Shown: in pieces, positions 35,375-43,292 of the stretch
Layout of the letters: each line of letters begins with the position of its first letter
How positions within the stretch are numbered: the stretch's first letter is position 1
Origin: Pinirhizobacter sp036499745
GTDB lineage: Bacteria; Pseudomonadota; Gammaproteobacteria; Xanthomonadales; Rhodanobacteraceae
Length of the DNA: 64,000 bases
NCBI RefSeq assembly: GCF_036499745.1
Contig: NZ_DASYDG010000026.1
Coordinates: forward strand, 92,110-156,109
Direction of reading: 5' to 3'
Notes under the pieces: generated by a model
Seen by the model: only the letters and a program-made list of their open reading frames with translations
Told to the model about the DNA's origin: nothing
Database searches by the model: none
Program-made: the position numbers and the translations under genes

Positions 35375-35581
35375 TTATCTGGCGGATTTTTCCGCCTGCA
35401 CTTCGGCCATCGTGCGCAGGCCGGTGCCCCAATGCGTGGCATCTACTTCCGTCACAACGATGGTGACGGCGTGCTCGGGCACACCCAGCACGCGAACCGT
35501 GGTTTCGGCCAATGCCTTGATGTATTCGGTTTTCTTCTCGGCGGTTCGGCCACTGAGCATCTGCACGGAGAGGACGGGCAT
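35375..35581 (-). CDS. 4-oxalocrotonate tautomerase family protein
   Basis: A 68-residue protein beginning Met-Pro (MPVLSVQMLSGRTAEKKTEY); removal of Met exposes the catalytic N-terminal proline of the tautomerase superfamily. Length matches the 62-72 residue short members. It interconverts enol and keto isomers in ring-cleavage pathways or serves a related promiscuous role. It is divergent from fic and shares its upstream region, including the tandem operator-like repeats. Confidence 0.88.
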   Translation of the reverse strand: MPVLSVQMLSGRTAEKKTEYIKALAETTVRVLGVPEHAVTIVVTEVDATHWGTGLRTMAEVQAEKSAR

Positions 35582-35627
35582 GTGAGGTTCCTTCGAGGCA
35601 TGGGATCGGCGCACTGTAGCGTGGCGG

Positions 35628-35656
35628 TGAGCCGATTCAATGCCCTAAACGGCTCA
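35628..35656. promoter_or_regulatory. Operator-like inverted repeat 1 (fic)
   Basis: TGAGCCGATT at 35628-35637 is paired with inverted ACGGCTCA at 35649-35656, giving a 29-bp site. It is one of two equal sites placed 34 bp apart before fic. Confidence 0.6.
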
Positions 35657-35661
35657 TCCAG

Positions 35662-35690
35662 TGAGCCGATTGCGTGCTAGCATCGGCTCA
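35662..35690. promoter_or_regulatory. Operator-like inverted repeat 2 (fic)
   Basis: TGAGCCGATT at 35662-35671 with inverted ATCGGCTCA at 35682-35690, again 29 bp end to end; the last base is the A of the fic ATG. This would let a repressor block both transcription and translation start. The Fic protein itself has a C-terminal winged helix that could bind here. Confidence 0.65.
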
Positions 35691-36835
35691 TGAGCGAAGA
35701 ATCGCCGTCTTCAGACCACTTCTACATCTGGCAACAGACTGATTGGCCTGAATTTTCCTGGTCAGCCGAGGCGCTCGCCGGAGCGCTGCGAGCGTGCCAG
35801 CAGGCCCAGGGACGCTTGTTGGGGATGGTGGACGCAGCGGCCCTGGACGACCAGGCGCGAAGCGAACTCGATGCGCTGCTGCAGACCATCGTGACCTCGT
35901 CGGCCATTGAAGGCGAGCGGCTGAACGTGGAATCAGTGCGCTCATCGTTGGCCCGACGACTCGGTGTTGCCGGCGAACCCAAGCACCCGGCAACCGCGCG
36001 CAGTGAGGGCCTGGCCGAACTGACCCTCGATGCCACACGGAACGTCGACGCCCCGCTTGACCTGCCGCGACTGCTGCACTGGCATGAACTTCTATTCCCC
36101 GAACAGGAAAGCATCCTGCCCACCAGCGTGCGTGTCGGCAGCGTGCGAGGGCACGAGCCGATGCAGGTGGTCTCCGGCCGCATCGATCGACCCACCGTGC
36201 ACTTCGAAGCACCGCCGCGCGATGGCCTGGATGCCGAACTGGATGCATTCCTCACGTGGTTCAACACCAGCCGTGACGACACCAGGATGGATCCCCTGCT
36301 GCGCGCGGGCATCGCCCACTTCTGGTTCGTCACGCTTCATCCCTTCGACGATGGCAATGGCCGCCTGACACGCGCGATCACGGATCGCGCCCTGGCCCAG
36401 GGCGAGAACCAGGCGATCCGTTTCTACGCCATGTCGTCGAGCATCCTGGACGATCGCAAGGGCTACTACCACATACTGGAAACCAGCCAGAAGGGCGGGC
36501 TGGATGTCACTGCTTGGCTCGAGTGGTTCCTGCGCACGCTGCTGGCAAGTTTGCGGCAGGCGCTAGGCCATATCGATCGGGTGCTGGCGAAGGCGCGCTT
36601 CTGGCAGGAACACCGGTCGCAGTCGCTGCTTCCTGAGCAGCTGAAAGCGATCAACCGTTTGCTCGATGGTGGCGAACGAGCTTTCGACGATGGCATCACC
36701 GCGTCGAAGTACCAGGTGGTGGCCAAGGTTTCCAAGGCCACGGCAACGCGTCATCTTGCCGATCTTGTTGCGAAGGGGTTGCTGGAGCAACTGCCTGGTG
36801 GTGGAAGCAAGACGCGCTACAAGGTTGCTTACTAG
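35690..36835 (+). CDS. Fic-domain AMP-transferase with DNA-binding C-terminus
   Basis: A 381-residue protein with an N-terminal DUF4172-like helical domain, the inhibitory motif SSAIEGE at residues 70-76, the catalytic Fic motif HPFDDGNGRLTR at 217-228 and a C-terminal winged helix (SKATATRHLADLVAKGLLEQ). Fic enzymes transfer AMP from ATP to target proteins; the intramolecular Glu of the inhibitory motif blocks ATP binding. The wHTH and the palindromic sites before the gene suggest autorepression. Confidence 0.93.
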   Translation: MSEESPSSDHFYIWQQTDWPEFSWSAEALAGALRACQQAQGRLLGMVDAAALDDQARSELDALLQTIVTSSAIEGERLNVESVRSSLARRLGVAGEPKHPATARSEGLAELTLDATRNVDAPLDLPRLLHWHELLFPEQESILPTSVRVGSVRGHEPMQVVSGRIDRPTVHFEAPPRDGLDAELDAFLTWFNTSRDDTRMDPLLRAGIAHFWFVTLHPFDDGNGRLTRAITDRALAQGENQAIRFYAMSSSILDDRKGYYHILETSQKGGLDVTAWLEWFLRTLLASLRQALGHIDRVLAKARFWQEHRSQSLLPEQLKAINRLLDGGERAFDDGITASKYQVVAKVSKATATRHLADLVAKGLLEQLPGGGSKTRYKVAY

Positions 36836-36906
36836 AGAGCTCGCTTCCGCGTGGTCTCGCCACGCCTACGAATCACTTTTACCCATGCGCCGACTGCGTA
36901 AAAACA

Positions 36907-37719
36907 TCATCCAGATGAAGCGCCGGTTGATGCGTTCACGAGAGCCGTTACCTGATCGACCGAAATGCCACTCATGGAGGCAGACCCCAGGTGCTTGGAA
37001 CTGTCATAGCGCACTCCCGCCGGGAAACCCTCCCGATGAACATCGATACAAAACCGCCTATCCCGATACGGCCCATAAGTCATCGTCGAAGTAGCCGCGT
37101 ACAACCCCACTACCGACACCCCTAGGGCGTCCGCCAGGTGCACCGGGCCACTGTCCGGTGCCACCACGCAACGCGCTCGCGCAATCAGCCGGGCCATCCC
37201 CGGCACCGACACATCGATAAACCGAACTCCCGCGGGCATCCCGGGCCTCTCCCTCGCAGGCTGGCTGGCCACCACCACCTCCAACCCCCTCGCCATTACC
37301 GCCTCCGCCACCGCCGCCCACGATGCCGCCGGCCATTCCTTGTAGCTGATCGCGCTATGCGGACAGACAAGTACGTAGTCACCGTGATGGATCACGCCAG
37401 GCAATGGCTTCAGCACCACGCGCAATTGCCCAGGATCGGCTCCCGCCACCGCCGCCATCGTGTCCCGCACATGTTCGGCATGCTGCGGTCCCGGCCAACG
37501 CGCGCCAGGCTGACTACACCAGGAACTTCCTCGGGGATTCGCCCGTACGATCGTCCCCTGCCCGATGAATAAGCCCGCAAAAGGCGTATACGCATCGAAC
37601 CGAGCCATGGTGTTCCCAGGCACGGCCCGGGTCACCGCCCAGGCATGGATCGTATCTCCCAGCCGGCGGGTGATCCTCCGGATCACCACGGGCCGGCGCG
37701 GCGTGGCAAGCATGTTCAA
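36907..37719 (-). CDS. GT9-type heptosyltransferase-like protein, last gene of the flagellar-type block
   Basis: A 270-residue protein starting at TTG 37719 (or ATG 37713) overlapping the upstream ORF stop. It shows a GT9 (ADP-heptose:LPS heptosyltransferase) C-terminal half: YVLVCPHSAISYKEWPAASW, then RCVVAPDSGPVHLADALGVS and a YGPYRDRRFCI tail. At 270 residues it is shorter than typical members (320-350), mainly in the N-terminal domain. Position suggests it glycosylates a component of the machine or adapts the envelope, but this is inference. Confidence 0.78.
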   Translation of the reverse strand: MNMLATPRRPVVIRRITRRLGDTIHAWAVTRAVPGNTMARFDAYTPFAGLFIGQGTIVRANPRGSSWCSQPGARWPGPQHAEHVRDTMAAVAGADPGQLRVVLKPLPGVIHHGDYVLVCPHSAISYKEWPAASWAAVAEAVMARGLEVVVASQPARERPGMPAGVRFIDVSVPGMARLIARARCVVAPDSGPVHLADALGVSVVGLYAATSTMTYGPYRDRRFCIDVHREGFPAGVRYDSSKHLGSASMSGISVDQVTALVNASTGASSG

Positions 37720-38072
37720 CGCGGCGGCTCTTTCAACCGCCGTACGGCGTCGCGGAATAGCTGCCTCAAGCGCTCGTCGCCGCGGATGGTGGCGTCCACG
37801 CTATCAATCATGCCGGGGAAGGCAGGATCCGTTGCAGCGCTGTCTCCCCATTCCCGGAGCAGGATGACGCGCAGCATGCGCTGCCGTAGCTGATCCATGG
37901 CCGGCTCGGAGTCGAGCTCGCTCTCGGCAACCAGGTTCGCCAACATCTCGCGAAGGCCAGGCTCGCCAGCCTTCGCCGCTTGCGTGTCCTGACTACCCAC
38001 CGTGACCGCGCGCCCGACACGACGCAGCGTATCGATCAAGGCAGTCGGATCGGTCGGCCCGATGCGCGTCAT
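37716..38072 (-). CDS. Unknown ORF coupled to the sigma factor gene
   Basis: A 118-residue helical soluble protein. The start ATG overlaps the fliA stop (TGATG) and the end overlaps the GT9 gene, so it is part of the operon. A segment RMLRVILLREWGDSAATDPA and the following IDSVDATIRGDERLRQLFRD are predicted helical. No FlgM or FlgN signature was recognised, although those are the functions one would expect beside fliA; a chaperone or anti-sigma role cannot be excluded. Confidence 0.7.
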   Translation of the reverse strand: MTRIGPTDPTALIDTLRRVGRAVTVGSQDTQAAKAGEPGLREMLANLVAESELDSEPAMDQLRQRMLRVILLREWGDSAATDPAFPGMIDSVDATIRGDERLRQLFRDAVRRLKEPPR

Positions 38073-38788
38073 CAGAAGTCTCGCTCTAGGTGGCGCTCAA
38101 GCATAAACGAGCGCAGTCGCGCCAAGCCCTGCCGGTGCAGCTGGGAAATTCGGCTTGGTGTGACTTCCATGGCATGCGCTACCTGGTTGAATGGAAGAAA
38201 ATGCAAGTAGTGCAGTGTCAGGATTTCCCGCTCTCGAGCAGGCAGGCGCTCCATGTGGATAGCCAGGGTCTCGGCCACCTGGCTGCGCACGGCTTCTTCG
38301 TAGGGAGTGGGCAAGGCTTGGGGCGCCTCGAGTTCGGCGAGCGATCCGAGCAGGTGCCCGGTGGCCAGGCCCGAGACGGCAGCGATGAAGGCGTCCACCG
38401 GATCGCTGCTGTCGCCGTCGAGCAGCGAATCGACACGCTCCTCGGTCGCCGGGGCGCGCTGTCCGTGACCACCATTCAGATCGCGCAAACCGTTGAACAC
38501 CGCGCCTCGAACGCGCAACCGTGCGAACGCCTCGAAAGGTACGCCGCGCCGGTCGTCGAAGTTGGCGAGCGCTTCGAGCAGGCCGATCGAGGCGTTCTGG
38601 ACGTAGTCCGGCCAATCGCTGCTGCGTCCCCGACAGCGCATGAACACGTCCCGGGCAATCCGCCGCGCCCAGGGCGCATAGCGCATCGCCAGGGCATCGC
38701 GCGCCAGGGCGTCGCGCTCGCCGCGCCAGCGCTGCCACAGCGCGGGACGATCATCGTCCGTGATGGTGGGCGTGGGCGTGTCGAGCAT
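38072..38788 (-). CDS. fliA: Flagellar-type sigma factor FliA (sigma28)
   Basis: A 238-residue sigma factor. Region 2 is visible at RYAPWARRIARDVFMRCRG and SSDWPDYVQNASIGLLEA, region 3 at FEAFARLRVRGAVFNGLRDL, and region 4 at LPAREREILTLHYLHFLPF followed by TPSRISQLHRQGLARL. Length and layout match FliA. It starts 2 bp after the fliP stop, which is unusual: fliA normally sits with flhF/flhG and chemotaxis genes. It probably transcribes a dedicated regulon; no FlgM gene is seen in the window. Confidence 0.88.
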   Translation of the reverse strand: MLDTPTPTITDDDRPALWQRWRGERDALARDALAMRYAPWARRIARDVFMRCRGRSSDWPDYVQNASIGLLEALANFDDRRGVPFEAFARLRVRGAVFNGLRDLNGGHGQRAPATEERVDSLLDGDSSDPVDAFIAAVSGLATGHLLGSLAELEAPQALPTPYEEAVRSQVAETLAIHMERLPAREREILTLHYLHFLPFNQVAHAMEVTPSRISQLHRQGLARLRSFMLERHLERDF

Positions 38789-38790
38789 GG

Positions 38791-39528
38791 TCAGTGGCGA
38801 TAGCTTCCAAGCACGGCCTGGGCCACCAGCACCCAACCGTTGATCAACAGGAACAGCAACACTTTCAGCGGCAGGCTCACCGTGGCCGGCGGCACCATGA
38901 TCATGCCCAGGGCCATCAGGATGGCCGCCACCACCAGGTCGATCAACAGGAATGGCAGGAAGATCACGAAGCCAATCTGGAAGGCGGTGCGCAGCTCGCT
39001 GATCATGAAAGCAGGCACAAGATGCAGGGCCTGGACATCTGCCAGCGTCTTCGGCTGGGGCGCACCGGCCATGTCGACCACGGCGCGCAGGTCGCTTTCC
39101 CGGGTCTGCCGGATCATGAATGCCTTGAAGGGGACGAAGCCGGCCTGCACCGCGGTGACGGTGTCCATGCTCTTGTTCATCCAGGGATCCACGGCGTGGT
39201 CCTTGGCCGATTGCAGTACAGGCATCATCGAGAACAAGGTAAGAAACAGCGACAAGGTGATCAGCACGGCGTTGGGCGGCGTCTGCTGAAGGCCGAGCGC
39301 GCTGCGCACCATCGACAAAACAATGACGATGCGGGTGAACGATGTCATGGCGATCAGGATCGCCGGCAGCAGGGACAGCGCGGTAAGAAGGCCAAGCTGC
39401 CGCAGCGGCGCGGCCAGATCAGTGCCCTGTCCCAAGGCGTCACGCAGTGGATCGGCCAAGACGGGCGCCGCCGCCAGCAACAGGCCCGCGCCAACCAACC
39501 AGGCGAGCAAAGGACGCATCCGGCTCAC
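38791..39528 (-). CDS. fliP: Flagellar export gate protein FliP
   Basis: A 245-residue membrane protein with a signal peptide (GAGLLLAAAPVLA), a first helix pair ALSLLPAILIAMTSFTRIVI and the C-terminal FLLIDLVVAAILMALGMIMV segment of the SctR/FliP family. Five FliP with FliQ and FliR form the core export gate. It overlaps fliO by 4 bp. Confidence 0.95.
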   Translation of the reverse strand: MSRMRPLLAWLVGAGLLLAAAPVLADPLRDALGQGTDLAAPLRQLGLLTALSLLPAILIAMTSFTRIVIVLSMVRSALGLQQTPPNAVLITLSLFLTLFSMMPVLQSAKDHAVDPWMNKSMDTVTAVQAGFVPFKAFMIRQTRESDLRAVVDMAGAPQPKTLADVQALHLVPAFMISELRTAFQIGFVIFLPFLLIDLVVAAILMALGMIMVPPATVSLPLKVLLFLLINGWVLVAQAVLGSYRH

Positions 39529-39881
39529 CGGTCCCCGGCCAGCGGCAAGCCGACCGTATCAGTCGTACCCGGCCACGCCTGCACGCGTATCTGGTGCCGC
39601 GACTCCACCACCAGCACGCGCTGTTCGTCATTACCGACCAAAAACGCCGTGCAGGTCGAACTCAAACGAAGCCGCTCATGCACCATCAAGCCGTTTGCTT
39701 TGGCGGGCTGTCTCACGCCGCCACTCATCCAGCCACGGGAACGCGCGAACCACAGCCCTGCCCAAGCCAGGGCAAGCAGCACCACAGCCACGCCCAGGCC
39801 GATGAAGTTCCCGCCGGCAATCCCGCTGGAGGCCGGGCTGAAAGGAATGGCGGCCGAAGCCGCCGCCGCGGGCGCAATCAC
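39525..39881 (-). CDS. fliO: FliO-like export gate assembly protein
   Basis: A 118-residue protein starting at a GTG that overlaps the fliN stop (GTGA). A single membrane helix (IGLGVAVVLLALAWAGLWF) is followed by a cytoplasmic domain with LMVHERLRLSSTCTAFLVG and QRVLVVESRHQ, matching FliO. FliO helps assemble the FliP ring. Position between fliN and fliP is canonical. Confidence 0.86.
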   Translation of the reverse strand: MIAPAAAASAAIPFSPASSGIAGGNFIGLGVAVVLLALAWAGLWFARSRGWMSGGVRQPAKANGLMVHERLRLSSTCTAFLVGNDEQRVLVVESRHQIRVQAWPGTTDTVGLPLAGDR

Positions 39882-40186
39882 AGGATGCTGACCACCTGGA
39901 CGCCGAAGCAGTCGCCCACCGCGACAAGGTTGGCGGTGGCGACTGGCTTGCCATCGAGCTTGAGCACGATGGCCTGGTCCAGCGCCTGATCCAGTGTCAG
40001 CACACTGCCCGGACGCAAGCCATAGAGATCGCCAACGCTCAGCTCGGTCTCGCCCAGCACGGCGGTGAGCTTGACCTGGACATGGCCGATCAGGCCGAGG
40101 TCTTCGGTGACCAGGGCCGGTCCGATCAGATCCGGCGCATCGGCCAGTGGTTCGAGCAGCAGCGGTTCGACGAGGAGAGTGTTCAT
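39878..40186 (-). CDS. fliN: C-ring protein FliN (SpoA domain)
   Basis: A 102-residue protein with one SpoA domain: VQVKLTAVLGETELSVGDLY, then GLRPGSVLTLDQALDQAIVL, and VGDCFGVQVVSIL at the end. FliN and its SctQ counterparts form the spiral at the base of the C-ring and anchor FliH and cargo. It overlaps the preceding SpoA-protein gene by 4 bp. Confidence 0.93.
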   Translation of the reverse strand: MNTLLVEPLLLEPLADAPDLIGPALVTEDLGLIGHVQVKLTAVLGETELSVGDLYGLRPGSVLTLDQALDQAIVLKLDGKPVATANLVAVGDCFGVQVVSIL

Positions 40187-40920
40187 GCAGGAGACTCCGA
40201 TGAAAGCGGGCCGGCGAGCTGGATCGCTCGCTTGCCTTGATGTTGACCAAGATGGGTCTCAGCCAGGGCGTGGCCGGTGGATGCCACGATCAGGCGGCCC
40301 AGCCTCTCCAGCGGCGCCCGGGTAAGCAGCACGTCGCCCGGCTGCAAGCCACGCAGTTCGCCCAGGCCGATCGAACCCAGGTCGAGTTCGGCGCGCAAGG
40401 CCACGGCCCGGGTGGCGACCAGTTCGCGGCGTGTCGTCATGGCTGGGCCAGTGGTGCGCGCGAGTGTCGGCACGATGCGATCGACAGCTGGTCGCGCCAG
40501 GCAGATCGCCAGGCCGTGGCCATGCGTATCGAGCCACGCGATGCGACAGGCGCCGAGGCGCTCGTCGACGAGGCGCGCGGGAAGAATGTCCAGGCTACGC
40601 GCGGAAGGATCCGCATCCGCGCCATCACCCAGGCATTCCAGCAGGTCGCGCATGGCCTGGTCACATACCACGGCCGGCAACCCCTGCTCGTCGCCCTCCA
40701 GTCCAAGAAGCATCTTCGCCAGCGAGCCACGGACCTGTACGGCAACGTCGCCCTCTCGGCCCACTTGCAGATGACCCGCCGGCAATTCGTCCAGGTCGAC
40801 TTCGAGCAACGCGCAAGGCAGAGTGGCCCAGCGGCCCCACCATGCGGCAATGCTTTCCCCCACGGCCGCGCGCAAGGATATCTGGCGACTGGCACCGATC
40901 CAGGCAAATGACTCAGCCAC
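40183..40920 (-). CDS. FliM-position SpoA protein, short and SctQ-like
   Basis: A 245-residue protein starting at a GTG overlapping the flgE stop. Only the C-terminal SpoA domain is clear (ELRGLQPGDVLLTRAPLERL, LAETHLGQHQGKRAIQLAG). The rest (AESFAWIGASRQ, then LRAAVGESIAAWWGRW) resembles the N-terminal half of injectisome SctQ proteins. Canonical FliM is about 330 residues with a CheY-binding EIDALL motif and a FliG-binding middle domain; neither is visible. It probably forms, with FliN, a non-rotating sorting platform. Confidence 0.8.
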   Translation of the reverse strand: MAESFAWIGASRQISLRAAVGESIAAWWGRWATLPCALLEVDLDELPAGHLQVGREGDVAVQVRGSLAKMLLGLEGDEQGLPAVVCDQAMRDLLECLGDGADADPSARSLDILPARLVDERLGACRIAWLDTHGHGLAICLARPAVDRIVPTLARTTGPAMTTRRELVATRAVALRAELDLGSIGLGELRGLQPGDVLLTRAPLERLGRLIVASTGHALAETHLGQHQGKRAIQLAGPLSSESPA

Positions 40921-42076
40921 CGCCGCCTCCCGTTGCCGAATACAGCTGCTGCAACATGGCGTCGGTGACAGTGAGCACGCGCGAGCTGGCCTGGTAGCCA
41001 CGCTGCACGATGATCATCTGGGTCAGCTCGGTTGTCAGGTCTACGTTCGACGATTCCAGGCTGCCGCCGGTAATGCTGCCGAATTTTGCATCGGAGGCCT
41101 TACCGTAGTTCACGGATAACCCCGGCGGCGCAACGTACATGGCGCCCTCGTGCAGCTGGAGTTGCTGCTCGTCGGCAACATCCGCCAGGGCCAGTTGCGG
41201 ACCCTGCTTGGTCTCTCCGTCGGTATAGGTGATTTGCAGGTTGCCGGCATCGTCGTAGGCATAGGACGAGATGCCGATCACCCCGTGGCCATCGGCGACC
41301 TTGCCGCCGATGCTGGAGGCGGCGCCGTTGATCTGGGTCGTGCCGTTGAAGGCACCGGCGGTGCCAAAGCTCAATGCCACGGCCTGGGTGCTGCCGTTAT
41401 AGGCAAGGTGGAGCGTCATCGAGGTATATCCGGCCGTGATTGCACCGCTGGGATCAAAGCGGATCTCGCCGCTGCCGACCACCGCGCCGCTTTCGTCGGT
41501 CACCGATACCAGCCAGCTGCCAGTGGTCACTGCCTTGTTGTTGGTCAGCGTTGCGGTAAGCGAATGCACGCCGCCGGACGCGTCGTAAACCTGCAGGCCG
41601 GTCACCTTCTGGCTGGTATCGCCAGGCGCCAGATTGCCAGTAAATTTAACCGCGGTGGTCGCCACCGGAGGCAATGTTTGATACGGCGTGATTGAGAAAT
41701 CCGTCAACCCGCCCGATGCATTTAGCGCAGCGACGTTGTAGCCGCTGTTGTCGTCCACCAGGTAACCATCGGCATTGAACTGAAAGTGGCCCGACCGCGT
41801 GTAGTATTGCGTGCCGTTCTGATCGCGCAGCACGAACATGCCCTGGCCCTGGATGGCAGCATCGGTGTCGGTGCCGGTCTGCTCCAGGTCGCCTTCGCTG
41901 GTGTTGGTGAATTCCTTGCTGAGGCCGCTTCCTTCGTTGTCGACGTTATTCTCGAAGAAAGCGCTGCTCCCCCGGTATCCGGGCGTATTCATGTTGGAAA
42001 TGTTGTTGCCGATGTTGTCAAGGTCTTTCGAGAACCCGAGCAGGCCGGACAGGCCGTTGTAGAGTGCTTGCAGCAT
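40913..42076 (-). CDS. flgE: Flagellar hook protein FlgE
   Basis: A 387-residue axial protein. The conserved N-terminus (ALYNGLSGLLGFSKDLDNIG, then NNISNMNTPGYRGS) and C-terminus (SLESSNVDLTTELTQMIIVQ, RGYQASSRVLTVTDAMLQQL) flank a beta-rich hook domain. It ends in a Gly-rich tail (SATGGGGG) instead of the usual NLKR-type end. Subunits are exported and form the hook. No hook-filament junction genes are found with it. Confidence 0.93.
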   Translation of the reverse strand: MLQALYNGLSGLLGFSKDLDNIGNNISNMNTPGYRGSSAFFENNVDNEGSGLSKEFTNTSEGDLEQTGTDTDAAIQGQGMFVLRDQNGTQYYTRSGHFQFNADGYLVDDNSGYNVAALNASGGLTDFSITPYQTLPPVATTAVKFTGNLAPGDTSQKVTGLQVYDASGGVHSLTATLTNNKAVTTGSWLVSVTDESGAVVGSGEIRFDPSGAITAGYTSMTLHLAYNGSTQAVALSFGTAGAFNGTTQINGAASSIGGKVADGHGVIGISSYAYDDAGNLQITYTDGETKQGPQLALADVADEQQLQLHEGAMYVAPPGLSVNYGKASDAKFGSITGGSLESSNVDLTTELTQMIIVQRGYQASSRVLTVTDAMLQQLYSATGGGGG

Positions 42077-42088
42077 GTCGGCGTTTCC

Positions 42089-42514
42089 TTAAGGTTGGAC
42101 CAAGCTGATTTGCGACAACCGGACGTTAGTAGTCACGCCGCCTGTGTTGGCATCGGTCACGGAAAGTGAGACACCACTGCTGGTGAACTGCACTGCGCTG
42201 ATCTTCCCGGTACTGGTGCCGCCATCACTGCCGGTGACCTGGACGGAGTGGTTGAGCAGGCTGATCGATTGGTCCGACGACCCCATCGAAAGCAGGTTCT
42301 GCACACCTTCGTTCGTTTCGCTTGAAAGCTCGATACTTTCAAACTGCGACATCTGCAGAAGGAACTGGCTGTTATCCAGCGGCTGCATCGGATCCTGGAA
42401 CTGCAGTTCGCTGACGAACAACTTGATGAAGTCGTCCTGGTTGATCACTTTGTCATTGATGCCTGAGGTGGTGGCGCTGCTGCCAAGCACCGAGCCGATC
42501 GAATCAACTGCCAT
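42089..42514 (-). CDS. flgD: Short FlgD-like hook cap protein
   Basis: A 141-residue protein containing the conserved FlgD N-terminal segment: FIKLFVSELQFQDPMQPLDN and SQFLLQMSQFESIELSSETN. Usual FlgD is about 220-240 residues with an additional Ig-like insert; this one keeps only the Tudor-like C-terminal part. It caps the growing hook. It overlaps the FliK-position gene by 11 bp. Confidence 0.87.
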   Translation of the reverse strand: MAVDSIGSVLGSSATTSGINDKVINQDDFIKLFVSELQFQDPMQPLDNSQFLLQMSQFESIELSSETNEGVQNLLSMGSSDQSISLLNHSVQVTGSDGGTSTGKISAVQFTSSGVSLSVTDANTGGVTTNVRLSQISLVQP

Positions 42515-43292
42515 TGCCCTGCCCCTTGTTCGTCGGCGCGCTATCCGCCCGCCAGGTTTCCTGTCCGTTGATCACGACACGTGCCACCGGCCGCGACGAA
42601 CCGCCGGCTGACACCGCAAGCCGACGACTCGCCTCGTCCACGCCGTCGGCATCGAGATGAAAATCGCGCAGCCACACCGTGCGGCCATGGGCGCCGTCGA
42701 CGACGCGCAACAGGCTCGGTGACCAGGGCGCGACGGCTATCGAAGCGTTATTGGCCTGTGTATTGGCAACCTCTTCTTCGGCCGCCGCTGCTTCTGTGCC
42801 CGTTGTTGGCGCCACCAGCGACATGGCCGTACCCGCGGGTCGCCCTGTTTGCACTGGGCTTTTGGCTATTTCGGGCAAGGAAGCCACCGCGGCCTCGGAA
42901 ATGAAGCCGAGCGGCATGAGGGCAGCCTGCCCCAGGGTTGCCGACTCGTCAGCGGTTTCCGGCGTGGACGGATCCACTTCGGACAGGTAGGCCCCCGCGT
43001 GCACACCGAAGGGAAAGAGTCGCCCGTTGACGCCGGCGAGCACGGCGTCATGGCTTGCCTGACCAGCGGACGCCACGACCTGGGCCACGGGGGTGGAGAA
43101 CATAAGGCCTTGTTCGCCCGGCGCGCCGCCGACGGGAGGTACAGCCCACTGGTGATCGCTGCCACCATGATCGTCGTCGGATAGGTGCCGTGAGAACTCA
43201 CCGTGCTCAGGCTTCGATGGCTCGCGCACAGGTTTGGCCGGTGCCGCCGTTTGCGGTAACGCCAGGCTTACTTCCAGGCCGGACACGGTCAT
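42504..43292 (-). CDS. FliK-position protein, highly divergent
   Basis: A 262-residue protein that starts at ATG 43292 overlapping the fliJ stop. It is Pro/Ala/Ser-rich and low-complexity over most of its length, like FliK. The usual C-terminal Flg_hook motif (LxLxPxxLGxVxV) is not visible; the end instead reads RTVWLRDFHLDADGVDEASR and VARVVINGQETWRA. By order (fliJ-fliK-flgD) it should be the hook-length/substrate-switch protein, but homology is not evident. Confidence 0.6.
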   Translation of the reverse strand: MTVSGLEVSLALPQTAAPAKPVREPSKPEHGEFSRHLSDDDHGGSDHQWAVPPVGGAPGEQGLMFSTPVAQVVASAGQASHDAVLAGVNGRLFPFGVHAGAYLSEVDPSTPETADESATLGQAALMPLGFISEAAVASLPEIAKSPVQTGRPAGTAMSLVAPTTGTEAAAAEEEVANTQANNASIAVAPWSPSLLRVVDGAHGRTVWLRDFHLDADGVDEASRRLAVSAGGSSRPVARVVINGQETWRADSAPTNKGQGNGS

